A stretch of DNA of 64,000 bases, taken from the NCBI GenBank assembly GCA_016713765.1, contig JADJON010000001.1:806001-870000 (forward strand). The letters are read 5' to 3'. The position numbers and the translations under genes are program-made. A model generated the notes under the pieces. It was not told where the DNA came from and did no database searches. It was given only the letters and a program-made list of their open reading frames with translations. This DNA is from Bacteroidota bacterium. GTDB taxonomy: Bacteria > Bacteroidota > Bacteroidia > AKYH767-A > 2013-40CM-41-45. This document shows, piece by piece, positions 50,243 through 58,662 of this stretch (position 1 is the first letter of the stretch; each line of letters begins with the position of its first letter).

Positions 50243-50758
50243 ATGCGCCTGCCATCCAATCGTTCCATACTCATCGTCGAAGACAATCGTTATTACGCTT
50301 CGATGATCGAGAACCACCTGCAGCAGTATCCCGGTTTTACGGTTGCCGCTTTCGATAACGGCGACGCGGCCATGGAAGCCTACGACCGTGTTCGTCCGGA
50401 TATCGTATTGCTCGATTATCACCTGAATGTCGAGGACGACAGCGCCCCTACCGGGTACGACTACCTGCAGCAGATCAAAGACCGCAATCCCGAACAGGCG
50501 GTCGTGATGCTCAGCAGCAACGACAACGTGAAACAGGTCGTGGAGCTGCTCAAGACGGGTGCCTACGATTACGTGCTGAAGGACGAGTCCGCGTTCGAAC
50601 AGCTCGACAAAGTGCTGCTCAACCTCGAAGAGGTGCTGAGCATCCGTACCGAAGTGAAGAACCTCAAAAGCGTCCTGCGCCGGCAGAACCGCCGCTTCGC
50701 CTGGACCCTGGCCGCCGTGGCGGTGATTGTCACCGCCTGCTTTGAGTGGCTGGACTAA
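50243..50758 (+). CDS. Tail-anchored single-domain response regulator
   Basis: The 171-residue protein has a receiver domain (1-125; ILIVEDNRYY acidic pocket, Asp58 in VLLDYHLNVEDD, MLSSND switch Ser, LKDE Lys), a charged helical linker (about 126-150) and a C-terminal membrane helix (WTLAAVAVIVTACFEWL, 154-170). There is no output domain. The receiver and linker resemble those of the NtrC-type regulator at 25355 more than a CheY. It closes the polysaccharide locus, 5 bp after the WecA-like gene, and may hold phosphate or partner proteins at the inner membrane next to the assembly machinery. Confidence 0.87.
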   Translation: MRLPSNRSILIVEDNRYYASMIENHLQQYPGFTVAAFDNGDAAMEAYDRVRPDIVLLDYHLNVEDDSAPTGYDYLQQIKDRNPEQAVVMLSSNDNVKQVVELLKTGAYDYVLKDESAFEQLDKVLLNLEEVLSIRTEVKNLKSVLRRQNRRFAWTLAAVAVIVTACFEWLD

Positions 50759-50802
50759 CGAGTTTTTATTGAAAGAAAGTCAAGTGCCAAGGTTCATTTG
50801 CC

Positions 50803-50844
50803 AGTAACTGGTAACTAGTAACTGGTAATTAGTGATTGGCAATT
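50803..50844. repeat. Three 14-bp (six 7-bp) tandem repeats
   Basis: AGTAACTGGTAACT, AGTAACTGGTAATT and AGTGATTGGCAATT are adjacent and diverge stepwise. The tract lies in the short gap between the convergent receiver and TfoX-like genes. Confidence 0.85.
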
Positions 50845-50879
50845 CGTATTTAGAATTTTCTCCCTTTCGGCAAATGCAC

Positions 50880-51224
50880 TTACTTTTTCTTCTTCGCCTT
50901 CTTTGCCACTTTGTTGTATTCCAAAGCCAGCTTGATCCAGTAATTCAGTTTGGGTTTTGACGTGAGGGTGTTCGCATCGACAAAGATGAAACCTTTCATG
51001 ACCTTGCCGGTGAAATCCATCGGAGCGGCGCCTTCCTGATCAAGGGCTTCGTCGTAGCACCCAGGATCCAGCCGGACCATCATGCGGTCCTGTTCGACAC
51101 CAATGCACATCTTGTCGTTGACCATAAAGCACAATCCGCCAAACATCTTCTTTTCTTTGATCTTTCGTCCGCTTTCCGCCAGAATTGCCCGGGCGCGGTC
51201 AGCGAGTTTTTCGTTGTAAGGCAT
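50880..51224 (-). CDS. TfoX/Sxy N-terminal domain protein
   Basis: The 114-residue protein matches the TfoX N-terminal domain: IKEKKMFGGLCFMVNDKMCIGV and MVRLDPGCYDEAL near the start, MDFTGKVMKGFIFVDANTL in the middle, and a lysine-rich tail (KVAKKAKKKK). In Proteobacteria the full TfoX acts in competence, but stand-alone N-terminal domains in other phyla have no known role. The gene is convergent with the polysaccharide locus. Confidence 0.9.
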   Translation of the reverse strand: MPYNEKLADRARAILAESGRKIKEKKMFGGLCFMVNDKMCIGVEQDRMMVRLDPGCYDEALDQEGAAPMDFTGKVMKGFIFVDANTLTSKPKLNYWIKLALEYNKVAKKAKKKK

Positions 51225-51295
51225 CGTGGTGGGATAGGTTGAACAACATTGTTATGTTACCGGGAAGTTAGGATATTTCTGCCAATACAGATTCA

Positions 51296-52816
51296 ATGTC
51301 TTTTCTTCTAATGGTAGCCAATCGAAAGGAATTTTTCCTTAACACAAGATTCATGGGTTTGGACTATCGGGTCCTGCTCGTAGTAATCGTCTGTACTAGT
51401 TTTTTACTCCTTTCACCATGGGGAAGCCCTATTCTTAATTCAGACGGAGCCATTGAGGTGCTGATGGCATTTTGGTATCGATTACCTGATGATGTTTATT
51501 ACTGGGGACAAGATCGGGGCGGTTCGCTGTTACCCTTGTTATCCGCTTTGCCCGTTCGTTTGTTGAATTCAGATCCCTTGCTTACCATAAGTGTAGTACG
51601 CTACCTGATCATGGTCGCAGGTATGCTGGGTTATTTCACGATCATTCGTTTGCCGTTCTGCCGCTTGTGTTTTGCGATTGCGTTTTTCTTACCGGCTTTC
51701 CCTTTTAGTGATATTCCCTGGTACACGATCGGAATTGAATATAGTTTACTGGGGATCCTGGTAGGACTCTCCGCTCGAATTTTAGATAGTTCAAATAAAC
51801 CGGAACAGTCTTACCCCATTTTTTCACATGGTGTTTTTATTCTGGTATCAGTTGTCGCCGTTTGGGTTTCGGATGCTGCACTGATGACAATCGTATTGCT
51901 TGCCGCTTTCCTTGTCTGGAAGTTGTGGCCGGCAAAGAAGCACCGAAACAATTTCATGCTGCTTCAATCAGGAGCACTGGCAATGACAATTTTGGTTTGG
52001 GCATGGTTAAAGTCCATGGCGCCGATCAAGACCGATTCGTATTCCAATTTGCAAGGTATAGAATCTGCAGGACAATCCCTTCATCAACTAGTACATTCTG
52101 TTATTGATTACCTGGCATTTCGAATCGGAGATCACATGGTCAGTATCGGCGCATGGTGTATGGTAATGACAATTGCAGTCACCATATTGCTCAGGATTTC
52201 CATTGGAGTGCGGGGGGGGGGGGGTAAACAACCTTATCATGTTTTCTTTTTCCTGAATGCTTTTTCACTACTGATCATGTTGCAATTCTCGACCTGGGTA
52301 GCTCTTAATGGTATGAGTCGTAGATATTTTATTGGAGTATATGTCTCGCTGGTTATTGCATTGCTGCTTTGGTTGCAGGAGATGTCAGAAGTAAAGCCAC
52401 GCTTTCTACCTGCTGTGGCCCGGTCGTTAATAGGGACAGCTTTGATTGGTGTATTCACGACCCTTTACCATTTCGCCAGGCATGACCCCGGAAATCTGAT
52501 CTCGGTTCGAAGTCGTATCTCCGCTTTGCCAAAGGACATTGGAATTATCGGCAACTACTGGAATTCCTACATATTCTCCATTCAACATCCCGGTCGGGTG
52601 ATTGCAACGCCTCATGAACGGGATGTGGTGCGGAACCCTTTGCTGGTGCAGGAAGTTTTCAGGCAACCGCGTCTATTTCTGGTGCGGGATCAATGGATGG
52701 ATTCCTTTCCGGTTTCGATTTGGCAGTTCGGGAGAAGGCTGGAGCGAATAGGGAAGGAGCGATTCATGGCGGGTTCCTATTTCTGTGAGTACCGAATTGC
52801 GGTAGCGAATGAGTAA
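51296..52816 (+). CDS. Polytopic membrane protein, GT-C-like, with poly-G tract
   Basis: The 506-residue protein has about ten membrane helices. The first long loop has SPILNSDGAIEVLMAFWY, with an Asp at the place where GT-C glycosyltransferases carry their catalytic acid, so a lipid-linked sugar transferase is possible but not certain. The gene is visibly more AT-rich than its neighbours and uses more rare-looking codons, which suggests transfer. A 13-G run at 52212-52224 encodes VRGGGGKQ at the start of a loop; the present length keeps the frame open. It ends 9 bp before purD. Confidence 0.7.
   Translation: MSFLLMVANRKEFFLNTRFMGLDYRVLLVVIVCTSFLLLSPWGSPILNSDGAIEVLMAFWYRLPDDVYYWGQDRGGSLLPLLSALPVRLLNSDPLLTISVVRYLIMVAGMLGYFTIIRLPFCRLCFAIAFFLPAFPFSDIPWYTIGIEYSLLGILVGLSARILDSSNKPEQSYPIFSHGVFILVSVVAVWVSDAALMTIVLLAAFLVWKLWPAKKHRNNFMLLQSGALAMTILVWAWLKSMAPIKTDSYSNLQGIESAGQSLHQLVHSVIDYLAFRIGDHMVSIGAWCMVMTIAVTILLRISIGVRGGGGKQPYHVFFFLNAFSLLIMLQFSTWVALNGMSRRYFIGVYVSLVIALLLWLQEMSEVKPRFLPAVARSLIGTALIGVFTTLYHFARHDPGNLISVRSRISALPKDIGIIGNYWNSYIFSIQHPGRVIATPHERDVVRNPLLVQEVFRQPRLFLVRDQWMDSFPVSIWQFGRRLERIGKERFMAGSYFCEYRIAVANE
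52212..52224 (+). repeat. 13-G homopolymer inside a membrane-protein gene
   Basis: Thirteen consecutive G residues encode part of an Arg-Gly-Gly-Gly-Gly segment at about residue 306 of 506. Gain or loss of one base would truncate the protein in the middle of the membrane domain. Confidence 0.9.
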
Positions 52817-52825
52817 TTTCGCCCC

Positions 52826-54103
52826 ATGAACATCCTTCTTCTTGGATCCGGCGGTCGGGAGCATGCGTTGGCGTGGAAGCTGGCGCAGAGTCCGCGCTGC
52901 GACCGCTTATTCATCGCACCGGGAAATGCCGGTACGGCGCTGGTCGGCAGTAATGTGGCACTTTCCATCACCGACTTCGCCGCTATCGGACGCCTGGTGA
53001 AGGAACAACAGATCGGATTGGTGGTCGTCGGGCCGGAGGAGCCGCTGGTGAAGGGTATCCGGGATCATTTCGAAGCCGATGCTTCGCTGCGTTCGGTGCC
53101 GATGATCGGTCCCTCGCAACTGGGCGCGCAACTCGAAGGGAGTAAGGATTTTGCCAAGGCGTTCCTGACCCGGCACAACATACCGACCGCGCGCTACAAG
53201 ACTTTTACATCCGATAATCTCGAGGACGGATATGCGTTCATCGACGCGTTGAAGCCGCCCTATGTTTTAAAGGCCGATGGGCTTGCTGCAGGAAAAGGTG
53301 TCGTGATCCTGGATCAGGCCGCCGCCGCCAAATCGGAATTGAAGGAGATGATCCTCGGTAAGAAATTCGGAGCGGCGAGTGCACAGGTGGTCATCGAGGA
53401 GTTTTTGCATGGCATCGAGTTGTCGGTTTTCGTGCTGACCGATGGAACCTCTTACCGCCTGTTGCCGGAAGCCAAAGATTATAAACGTATCGGTGACCGG
53501 GACACCGGCCCCAATACCGGTGGCATGGGGGCCGTGAGTCCGGTGCCGTTCGCGACGAAGGAGTTTCTGCAAAAAGTGGAAGAGCGGATCGTGATCCCGA
53601 CCGTGCGAGGATTGGCGGCGGACAGCATCCGGTACAACGGCTTCCTCTTCATCGGACTGATGAACGTCGGCGGCGATCCTTACGTTATCGAGTACAATGT
53701 CCGAATGGGCGACCCGGAAACGGAAGCGGTGATCCCGCGCATCCAGGGCGACCTGTTGGAATTGTTACTCGCCACAGGCGAAGGACGGCTGGCCGAAGTC
53801 CCGCTCACGATCGACCCGCGAACTGCCGTCACCCTGGTACTGGTCAGCGGTGGCTATCCAAACGATTACAAGAAGGGATTACCGGTCAGCGGACTTGGTA
53901 ACGATGGCGACAGTCTGGTGTTCCATGCCGGCACATCGACGAATGCCGCCGGTGAAGTCGTTACGAACGGCGGCCGCGTATTCGCCATCACTTCCTTCGG
54001 CACAGATATTTCATCTGCGCGGGCATTGTCCTACGCGGCAGCGGAGAAGATCGGGTACGAAGGCAAGTACCACCGAAGTGATATCGGTTTGGATCTGATT
54101 TGA
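52826..54103 (+). CDS. purD: Phosphoribosylamine-glycine ligase
   Basis: The 425-residue protein is GAR synthetase, which joins glycine to phosphoribosylamine with ATP in purine synthesis. MNILLLGSGGREHALAWKLA is the canonical N-terminus, followed by VVGPEEPLVKGI, the ATP-grasp region YVLKADGLAAGKGVV, DYKRIGDRDTGPNTGGMGA and VIEYNVRMGDPETEAV. Length and all motifs are normal. The ATG at 52826 fits the family start. It lies 9 bp after the membrane protein gene and is followed by an octamer array and terminator. Confidence 0.97.
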   Translation: MNILLLGSGGREHALAWKLAQSPRCDRLFIAPGNAGTALVGSNVALSITDFAAIGRLVKEQQIGLVVVGPEEPLVKGIRDHFEADASLRSVPMIGPSQLGAQLEGSKDFAKAFLTRHNIPTARYKTFTSDNLEDGYAFIDALKPPYVLKADGLAAGKGVVILDQAAAAKSELKEMILGKKFGAASAQVVIEEFLHGIELSVFVLTDGTSYRLLPEAKDYKRIGDRDTGPNTGGMGAVSPVPFATKEFLQKVEERIVIPTVRGLAADSIRYNGFLFIGLMNVGGDPYVIEYNVRMGDPETEAVIPRIQGDLLELLLATGEGRLAEVPLTIDPRTAVTLVLVSGGYPNDYKKGLPVSGLGNDGDSLVFHAGTSTNAAGEVVTNGGRVFAITSFGTDISSARALSYAAAEKIGYEGKYHRSDIGLDLI

Positions 54104-54141
54104 AATAACGTTTCGGCCCTTCTTGAGCATATTCCACATGA

Positions 54142-54197
54142 AACGTTTGAACGTTAAAACGTTTGAACGTTGTAACGTTAAAACGTTATCACGTTCC
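54142..54197. repeat. Seven-unit 8-bp array with palindromic AACGTT core
   Basis: Units are AACGTTTG, AACGTTAA, AACGTTTG, AACGTTGT, AACGTTAA, AACGTTAT and CACGTTCC. The hexamer AACGTT is a palindrome and is perfect in six units; the last two positions vary. It lies between purD and its terminator. Confidence 0.9.
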
Positions 54198-54207
54198 AAC
54201 GAAAAAG

Positions 54208-54240
54208 GAAAAAGCCATCCGCACTGCGAATGGCTTTTTC
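54208..54240 (+). terminator. Bidirectional terminator between purD and a small membrane gene
   Basis: GAAAAAGCCAT and ATGGCTTTTTC form a perfect 11-bp stem around an 11-nt loop, with A and T tracts on the two sides, serving both convergent genes. Confidence 0.88.
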
Positions 54241-54261
54241 TTTTTATCGGGTACGATGGGA

Positions 54262-54444
54262 TCAATCCATCTGTTCGGGAGCGGATTTGTATTTGTTCTG
54301 GAACCACATCCAGCTAAAAAAGGCGATGAAGCCGATGGCGATGAGTACCTTGTTGAAGAAGGTTCCGATCGGTGGAACCATCGTGAAGACTCCGTTGAAA
54401 AAGTCACCGATGAAATTCCAGAAGGCGGTCCAGAAAGCTACCAT
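54262..54444 (-). CDS. Small single-span membrane protein
   Basis: The 60-residue protein (MVAFWTAFWNFIGDFFNGVF at the N-terminus) has an aromatic-rich amphipathic segment, a VPPIGTFFNK turn and one membrane helix (VLIAIGFIAFFSWMWF), then a short charged tail. Its layout recalls short Bacteroidetes-only proteins such as DUF6341, but I cannot confirm the family. The ATG at 54442-54444 is preferred because the frame upstream runs across the start of the divergent gene at 54521. The shared terminator downstream supports it as a real transcript. Confidence 0.65.
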   Translation of the reverse strand: MVAFWTAFWNFIGDFFNGVFTMVPPIGTFFNKVLIAIGFIAFFSWMWFQNKYKSAPEQMD

Positions 54445-54520
54445 AGTGTTCGTGTTTACGCGGCAAATATAGAAAGGATTCCGGGCTATCCGCAAGCCGA
54501 AAAAAGCTACTTTTAGAGCG

Positions 54521-55498
54521 ATGATCCGCTTTTTCCGATCCCCGCAGCCTGCCGCGCTGATCGTTGTCCCGCTGATCGTGCTGCTCCTGTGGGGGCAACG
54601 TTTTTTCGACCTGCCTTTCGCCCCGGCGGAGGCCGGCGGACCTCTTTGGGCCTTGTTTGTCAGCTTGTTAGGCGGTTTGCCAGGATTTGTCCGGTTCATC
54701 CTGGCCGTGGGTACATTGTCCCTTTCGGCGATCTACTTCAACCTCATGGTCAACCGCCATGAGGTCCTGTACAAGAACTCCTACCTGCCTTCCCTGTTTT
54801 ACGCGCTGTTGTCGTCGGCTTCGGTTGAGTTGCTGACGTTTCATCCGATCCACCTGGTCAACCTGGTGTTGTTGCGGGTACTCGATAAAACCCTTGACTT
54901 GTACAAGAATGAACGACCTGTGCGGGGCTTGTTCGACGGCGGATTTCTTTGCGGACTGACCGGTTTGCTTTATCCGCCGGCCGGACTGCTGGTGTTGTTG
55001 ACGCTGCTGGGGATCTTGTTGCTGCGTCCGTTCAACATCCGCGAACTGCTGATCCACCTGGTCGGACTCGCGCTGCCGTATTTCTTCCTGACCGTACTCG
55101 CTTTCTGGAACGGCAACCTGGTCGAGTCCTGGACCCGATTGCTTGAACCCTTCCGGTCACCGGCCTGGATTCCCGGCATACAAATGGAAGAAGCACACCA
55201 GGTGCTCGGTGCAGTGACGGGCTTCCTGCTGCTGTTGGCGCTGCTGAAACTGCGCGCCAACTATTACAAGAACACGATCCGTACACGAACGTATCAGCAG
55301 ATCCTGTTGCTGATTTTGCTTTCCGGCATCGGTTCGCTCTTCTTTGCCGGAAGTATCGGTTGGGCCCAATTGCAACTCTTCATCCTGCCGGTAGCCTTGT
55401 TGTTGGCCTACTACTTCGTTTCCGCAAAGAAAAGAATGTGGTTCTTCGAGACGATGGTGTGGGTGTTGATTGGGGTGGTGGTTTGGAATCACCTTTAG
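54521..55498 (+). CDS. DUF6427-like polytopic membrane protein
   Basis: The 325-residue protein has about ten membrane helices and follows the pattern of the DUF6427 family of Bacteroidetes: MIRFFRSPQPAALIVVPLIV at the N-terminus, NSYLPSLFYALL, a helix pair with FHPIHLVNLVLLRVLDKTLD, then KNERPVRGLFDGGFLCGLTG. The function of the family is unknown. It stands alone, 76 bp from the divergent small membrane protein. Confidence 0.72.
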   Translation: MIRFFRSPQPAALIVVPLIVLLLWGQRFFDLPFAPAEAGGPLWALFVSLLGGLPGFVRFILAVGTLSLSAIYFNLMVNRHEVLYKNSYLPSLFYALLSSASVELLTFHPIHLVNLVLLRVLDKTLDLYKNERPVRGLFDGGFLCGLTGLLYPPAGLLVLLTLLGILLLRPFNIRELLIHLVGLALPYFFLTVLAFWNGNLVESWTRLLEPFRSPAWIPGIQMEEAHQVLGAVTGFLLLLALLKLRANYYKNTIRTRTYQQILLLILLSGIGSLFFAGSIGWAQLQLFILPVALLLAYYFVSAKKRMWFFETMVWVLIGVVVWNHL

Positions 55499-55513
55499 GG
55501 TTGATGGTTTCCA

Positions 55514-55639
55514 GTTTCCGGTTACGAGTTTCGGGTTTGTTGAAGGTTGAAAGTTGAAAGTTTATTTCAGCCTCATTTCCTCGTCTCTTTCGCCTCGTCC
55601 CTCTTTTTGACTTGAAACCCGAAACTCGAAACCGGAAAC
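55514..55639. repeat. 25-bp inverted repeat pair enclosing heptamer tracts
   Basis: 55514-55538 and 55615-55639 are reverse complements with one mismatch (arm GTTTCCGGTTACGAGTTTCG and so on). The 76 bp between them hold GTTGAAA heptamers and C/T-rich CTCGTCC-like heptamers. It lies at the convergent ends of the DUF6427-like gene and ybeY. Confidence 0.8.
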
Positions 55640-55655
55640 AATGAACGGATTGACT

Positions 55656-56078
55656 TCACCTTTTCGCTAACCAATATTCCTCCCGCCCCCTCATCTTCAC
55701 TTTTTCTGCTTCGGTCTTGTCGCGGTAGCCGCAGAGGTGGAGGATGCCGTGGATCATGACGCGGTGGAGCTCGTCGGTGAAGGTGCTGCCGTAGGTCTTG
55801 GCGTTGATTTTGACGCGATCGATCGAGATGAATATGTCGCCGCCGATGATGTTCGGTCCGGGTGAATTGTCGAACGTGATGATGTCGGTATTGTAATCGT
55901 GTTGCAGGTATTGCTTGTTCATCTTGCGCAGGTAGCGGTCGCTGCAGAAAATGTAATTGATCTCCGCGACCCGATGGCCTTCCGCTTTAGCGGCCTTCTG
56001 GATCCACTTGCGCAGGTCGTCGGCGCCCCGGAAGACGAAGCGCACATCTTCTTTGAAGAACAGGATGGTGGCTGACAT
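55656..56078 (-). CDS. ybeY: Endoribonuclease YbeY
   Basis: The 140-residue protein is the single-strand RNase that matures the 3' end of 16S rRNA and acts in ribosome quality control. VAEINYIFCSDRYLRKMNKQ and TDIITFDNS lead to the zinc site HRVMIHGILHLCGYRDKT, where two His are present and the usual third His is replaced by Asp (YRDK), a change I believe is common in Bacteroidetes YbeY. Length is normal. It is divergent from the 56116 gene with an inverted repeat between the start codons. Confidence 0.94.
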   Translation of the reverse strand: MSATILFFKEDVRFVFRGADDLRKWIQKAAKAEGHRVAEINYIFCSDRYLRKMNKQYLQHDYNTDIITFDNSPGPNIIGGDIFISIDRVKINAKTYGSTFTDELHRVMIHGILHLCGYRDKTEAEKVKMRGREEYWLAKR

Positions 56079-56082
56079 ATAT

Positions 56083-56112
56083 CGAAAGGTACGAATCGGG
56101 TCGTATCTTTCG
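56083..56112. promoter_or_regulatory. 12-bp inverted repeat between divergent start codons
   Basis: CGAAAGGTACGA and TCGTATCTTTCG (one mismatch) flank ATCGGG. Each arm also holds a -7-like box (TAnnTTTC) pointing at its own gene, so this may be a symmetrical divergent promoter or an operator for ybeY and the 56116 gene. Confidence 0.5.
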
Positions 56113-56115
56113 ACT

Positions 56116-57039
56116 ATGCTATGCCGGATAAAAGTCGCGTTGCTGGGAAGCCTGTTGAGCTGGTCCTGTCTTGCACATGCGCAGGACGATATGGGCTGGT
56201 GGAACGAGCGTCATCAGTGGGATGGTGTTTCCCCCTGGGTCAACTACCTGACATTGTCGCCGAAGTTTATGGGCCCGAACGCGCTGCCGGTGCCCGAGAT
56301 CCGCAGCGGAATGTTGCGCAATAACCTGGAAGTGGAAACGCGTTTCGGCGGGTACGGCAGTCGGGGCGACAATACCTTTGATACTTATGGCCGCGTGAAC
56401 GTACCCTTGTGCAACGGGCGTGTCGCGCTGGAAGGCTGGGTCACCGCGCTGGAATATTTCGAGACCGATACGACCACCCGCGACCTGCGCGCGGCGCGCA
56501 CGCGATCCGGAAAAGGAACCGCCGGTGGTGATATCCACTTCAGCACGCAGGTGCAACTGGTGAAAGACAAAGCCCACTGGCCCGATCTGCTGTTGGAACT
56601 GACGATGCGAACCGCTTCCGGCACCCGACTGCGCGACGCGCGCTATACCGATGCATCCGGCTATTGGTTCACGCTCTCGGCGGGAAAGGAAAAAAAGGCC
56701 GGCGGTAAGTTGATCACCGCGTTCCGTCCGTATGCGCTACTCGGATTCTACTCGTACCAAACCCACGATCCCTTCCAACCGCAAAACGATTGCTTTCTCT
56801 ACGGAGCAGGACTTGATCTTACGACCGATTGCTTTATCTGGTCCAACCAGGTCGGCGGTTACTCGGGTTATTTAAAGAACGGCGATCAGCCGATGGTAGT
56901 TCGTTCCATCGTCCGCTTCCACAGCAAGATCGCCGACGTCGTCTTTCGCTTGCAAGCGGGCCTGCACGATTTCGAATACCGATCGTTGCATTGCGGGTTT
57001 GTGTGGAATCTGGCGAATTTCAGGAAGAGGTTGGTGTGA
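56116..57039 (+). CDS. Secreted beta-barrel-like protein of unknown function
   Basis: The 307-residue protein has a signal peptide (LCRIKVALLGSLLSWSCLAHAQ) and a body of alternating strands (LEVETRFGGYGSRGDNTFDT, FSTQVQLVKDKAHWP, LLLELTMRTASG, YALLGFYSYQT, FRLQAGLHDFEYR) that suggests an outer-membrane beta-barrel; the last residues (FVWNLANFRKRLV) include an aromatic near the end. I do not recognise a family. The ATG at 56116 is used since the frame upstream runs antisense through ybeY. The gene is followed at once by the repeat island. Confidence 0.72.
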   Translation: MLCRIKVALLGSLLSWSCLAHAQDDMGWWNERHQWDGVSPWVNYLTLSPKFMGPNALPVPEIRSGMLRNNLEVETRFGGYGSRGDNTFDTYGRVNVPLCNGRVALEGWVTALEYFETDTTTRDLRAARTRSGKGTAGGDIHFSTQVQLVKDKAHWPDLLLELTMRTASGTRLRDARYTDASGYWFTLSAGKEKKAGGKLITAFRPYALLGFYSYQTHDPFQPQNDCFLYGAGLDLTTDCFIWSNQVGGYSGYLKNGDQPMVVRSIVRFHSKIADVVFRLQAGLHDFEYRSLHCGFVWNLANFRKRLV

Positions 57040-57223
57040 GGGGGGGCAGTGAACAGTGAACAGCGAATAGCCAATAGCGAACAGCGAATAGTTTTTTAGT
57101 GAGTAGTGAATAGCAAACAGCGAATAGCCAATAGCGAATCTTGCCTGCCGAAGTATTAGCCTAGGTGGGAGCGAATAGATTTTTAGCAGCTGCAAGTCGC
57201 ATCGATGGCCCCGGAGGGGTCAC
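57040..57223. repeat. Heptamer tract and hairpin at the head of the repeat island
   Basis: Imperfect 7-bp words (GTGAACA, AGCGAAT, AGCCAAT) run from about 57045 to 57139, followed by the 57140-57170 hairpin (TTGCCTGCCGAAG to CTAGGTGGGA). It is a diverged version of the first part of the 484-bp unit that follows. Confidence 0.8.
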
Positions 57224-58573
57224 GGTATCCTAGCAAATGTCCAAATCATTTCACGGCCCCGTAGGGGTCGCGGAAACGGAACATCAGGAATGCGGCCCGC
57301 GATGTTAGCAGTAAGGTCCCCGTTGAGGCGAAGCCAGATCGTTCCAGGCTAGCCCCGGGAGAACGAGGCGCGCTGACAACATTCAACATGGTAGATGAGT
57401 TGATGCGACGAGTGAACACGGGACGGGGAGGTGAGGAGAGCGATTGCGCTGTGCTCCTGGTTTAGTGAACAGTAAATAGCGAATAGCCAATAGCGAATAG
57501 CGAATAGTTTTTTGGTGAACAGTGAACAGTAAACAGTGAATAGTGAATCTTGCCTGCCGAAGTATTAGCCTAGGTGGGAGCGAATAGATTTTTAGCAGCG
57601 GCAAGTCGCATCGATGGCCCCATCGGGGTCACGGTATCCCGGCAGTATAGTCAATTGTATTTCATGAAACGCCTCAGTGATGTGAATCGATGACCCCGGA
57701 GGGTCACGGTATCCTAGCAAATGTCCAAATCATTTCACGGCCCCGTAGGGGTCGCGGAAACGGAACATCAGGAATGCGGCCCGCGATGTTAGCAGTAAGG
57801 TCCCCGTTGAGGCGAAGCCAGATCGTTCCAGGCTAGCCCCGGGAGAACGAGGCGCGCTGACAACATTCAACATGGTAGATGAGTTGATGCGACGAGTGAA
57901 CACGGGACGGGAGGTGAGGAGAGCGATTGCGCTGTGCTCCTGGTTTAGTGAACAGTAAATAGCGAATAGCCAATAGCGAATAGCGAATAGTTTTTTGGTG
58001 AACAGTGAACAGTAAACAGTGAATAGTGAATCTTGCCTGCCGAAGTATTAGCCTAGGTGGGAGCGAATAGATTTTTAGCAGCGGCAAGTCGCATCGATGG
58101 CCCCATCGGGGTCACGGTATCCCGGCAGTATAGTCAATTGTATTTCATGAAACGCCTCAGTGATGTGAATCGATGACCCCGGAGGGGTCACGGTATCCTA
58201 GCAAATGTCCAAATCATTTCACGGCCCCGTAGGGGTCGCGGAAACGGAACATCAGGAATGCGGCCCGCGATGTTAGCAGTAAGGTCCCCGTTGAGGCGAA
58301 GCCAGATCGTTCCAGGCTAGCCCCGGGAGAACGAGGCGCGCTGACAACATTCAACATGGTAGATGAGTTGATGCGACGAGTGAACACGGGACGGGAGGTG
58401 AGGAGAGCGATTGCGGTGTGCTCCTGGTTTAGTGAACAGTAAATAGCGAATAGCCAATAGCGAATAGCGAATAGTTTTTTGGTGAACAGTGAACAGTAAA
58501 CAGTGAATCCTGCCCGCTGGAGCTTTAGCGAAGGTGGAAGCGAACAGCGAATAGTATACAGTAGCACCCGCAG
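57224..58573. repeat. 484-bp unit in nearly three tandem copies
   Basis: The junction GGTATCCTAGCAAATG recurs at about 57225, 57709 and 58193, and the tract of six T before GGTGAACAG at 57508, 57991 and 58475, so the period is 483-484 bp. Each unit contains CCCC/GGGG hairpins (GACCCC GGA GGGGTC), a variant of the 90-bp element (57341-57424 and equivalents), a heptamer tract and the TGCCTGCC-type hairpin. Copies differ by single bases only. The third copy stops near 58508 and runs into a different hairpin version. No gene is credible in this block. Confidence 0.9.
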
Positions 58574-58662
58574 CATAAGTTGTACTAGTTAGTATTTAAT
58601 CTGACAGATAAGGGTTATCTTTAGGATACGAAACATAACAATAACCCCTAAACTGTCAGACA

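Noticed and set aside
57224..58573. CRISPR array
   Set aside because: The repeats are 484 bp long, contiguous and without unique spacers of regular length; no cas genes are present.
57383..58576. Short minus-strand open frames of 73-120 residues in the repeat block
   Set aside because: They recur with each tandem copy and consist of the translated heptamers; no family match.
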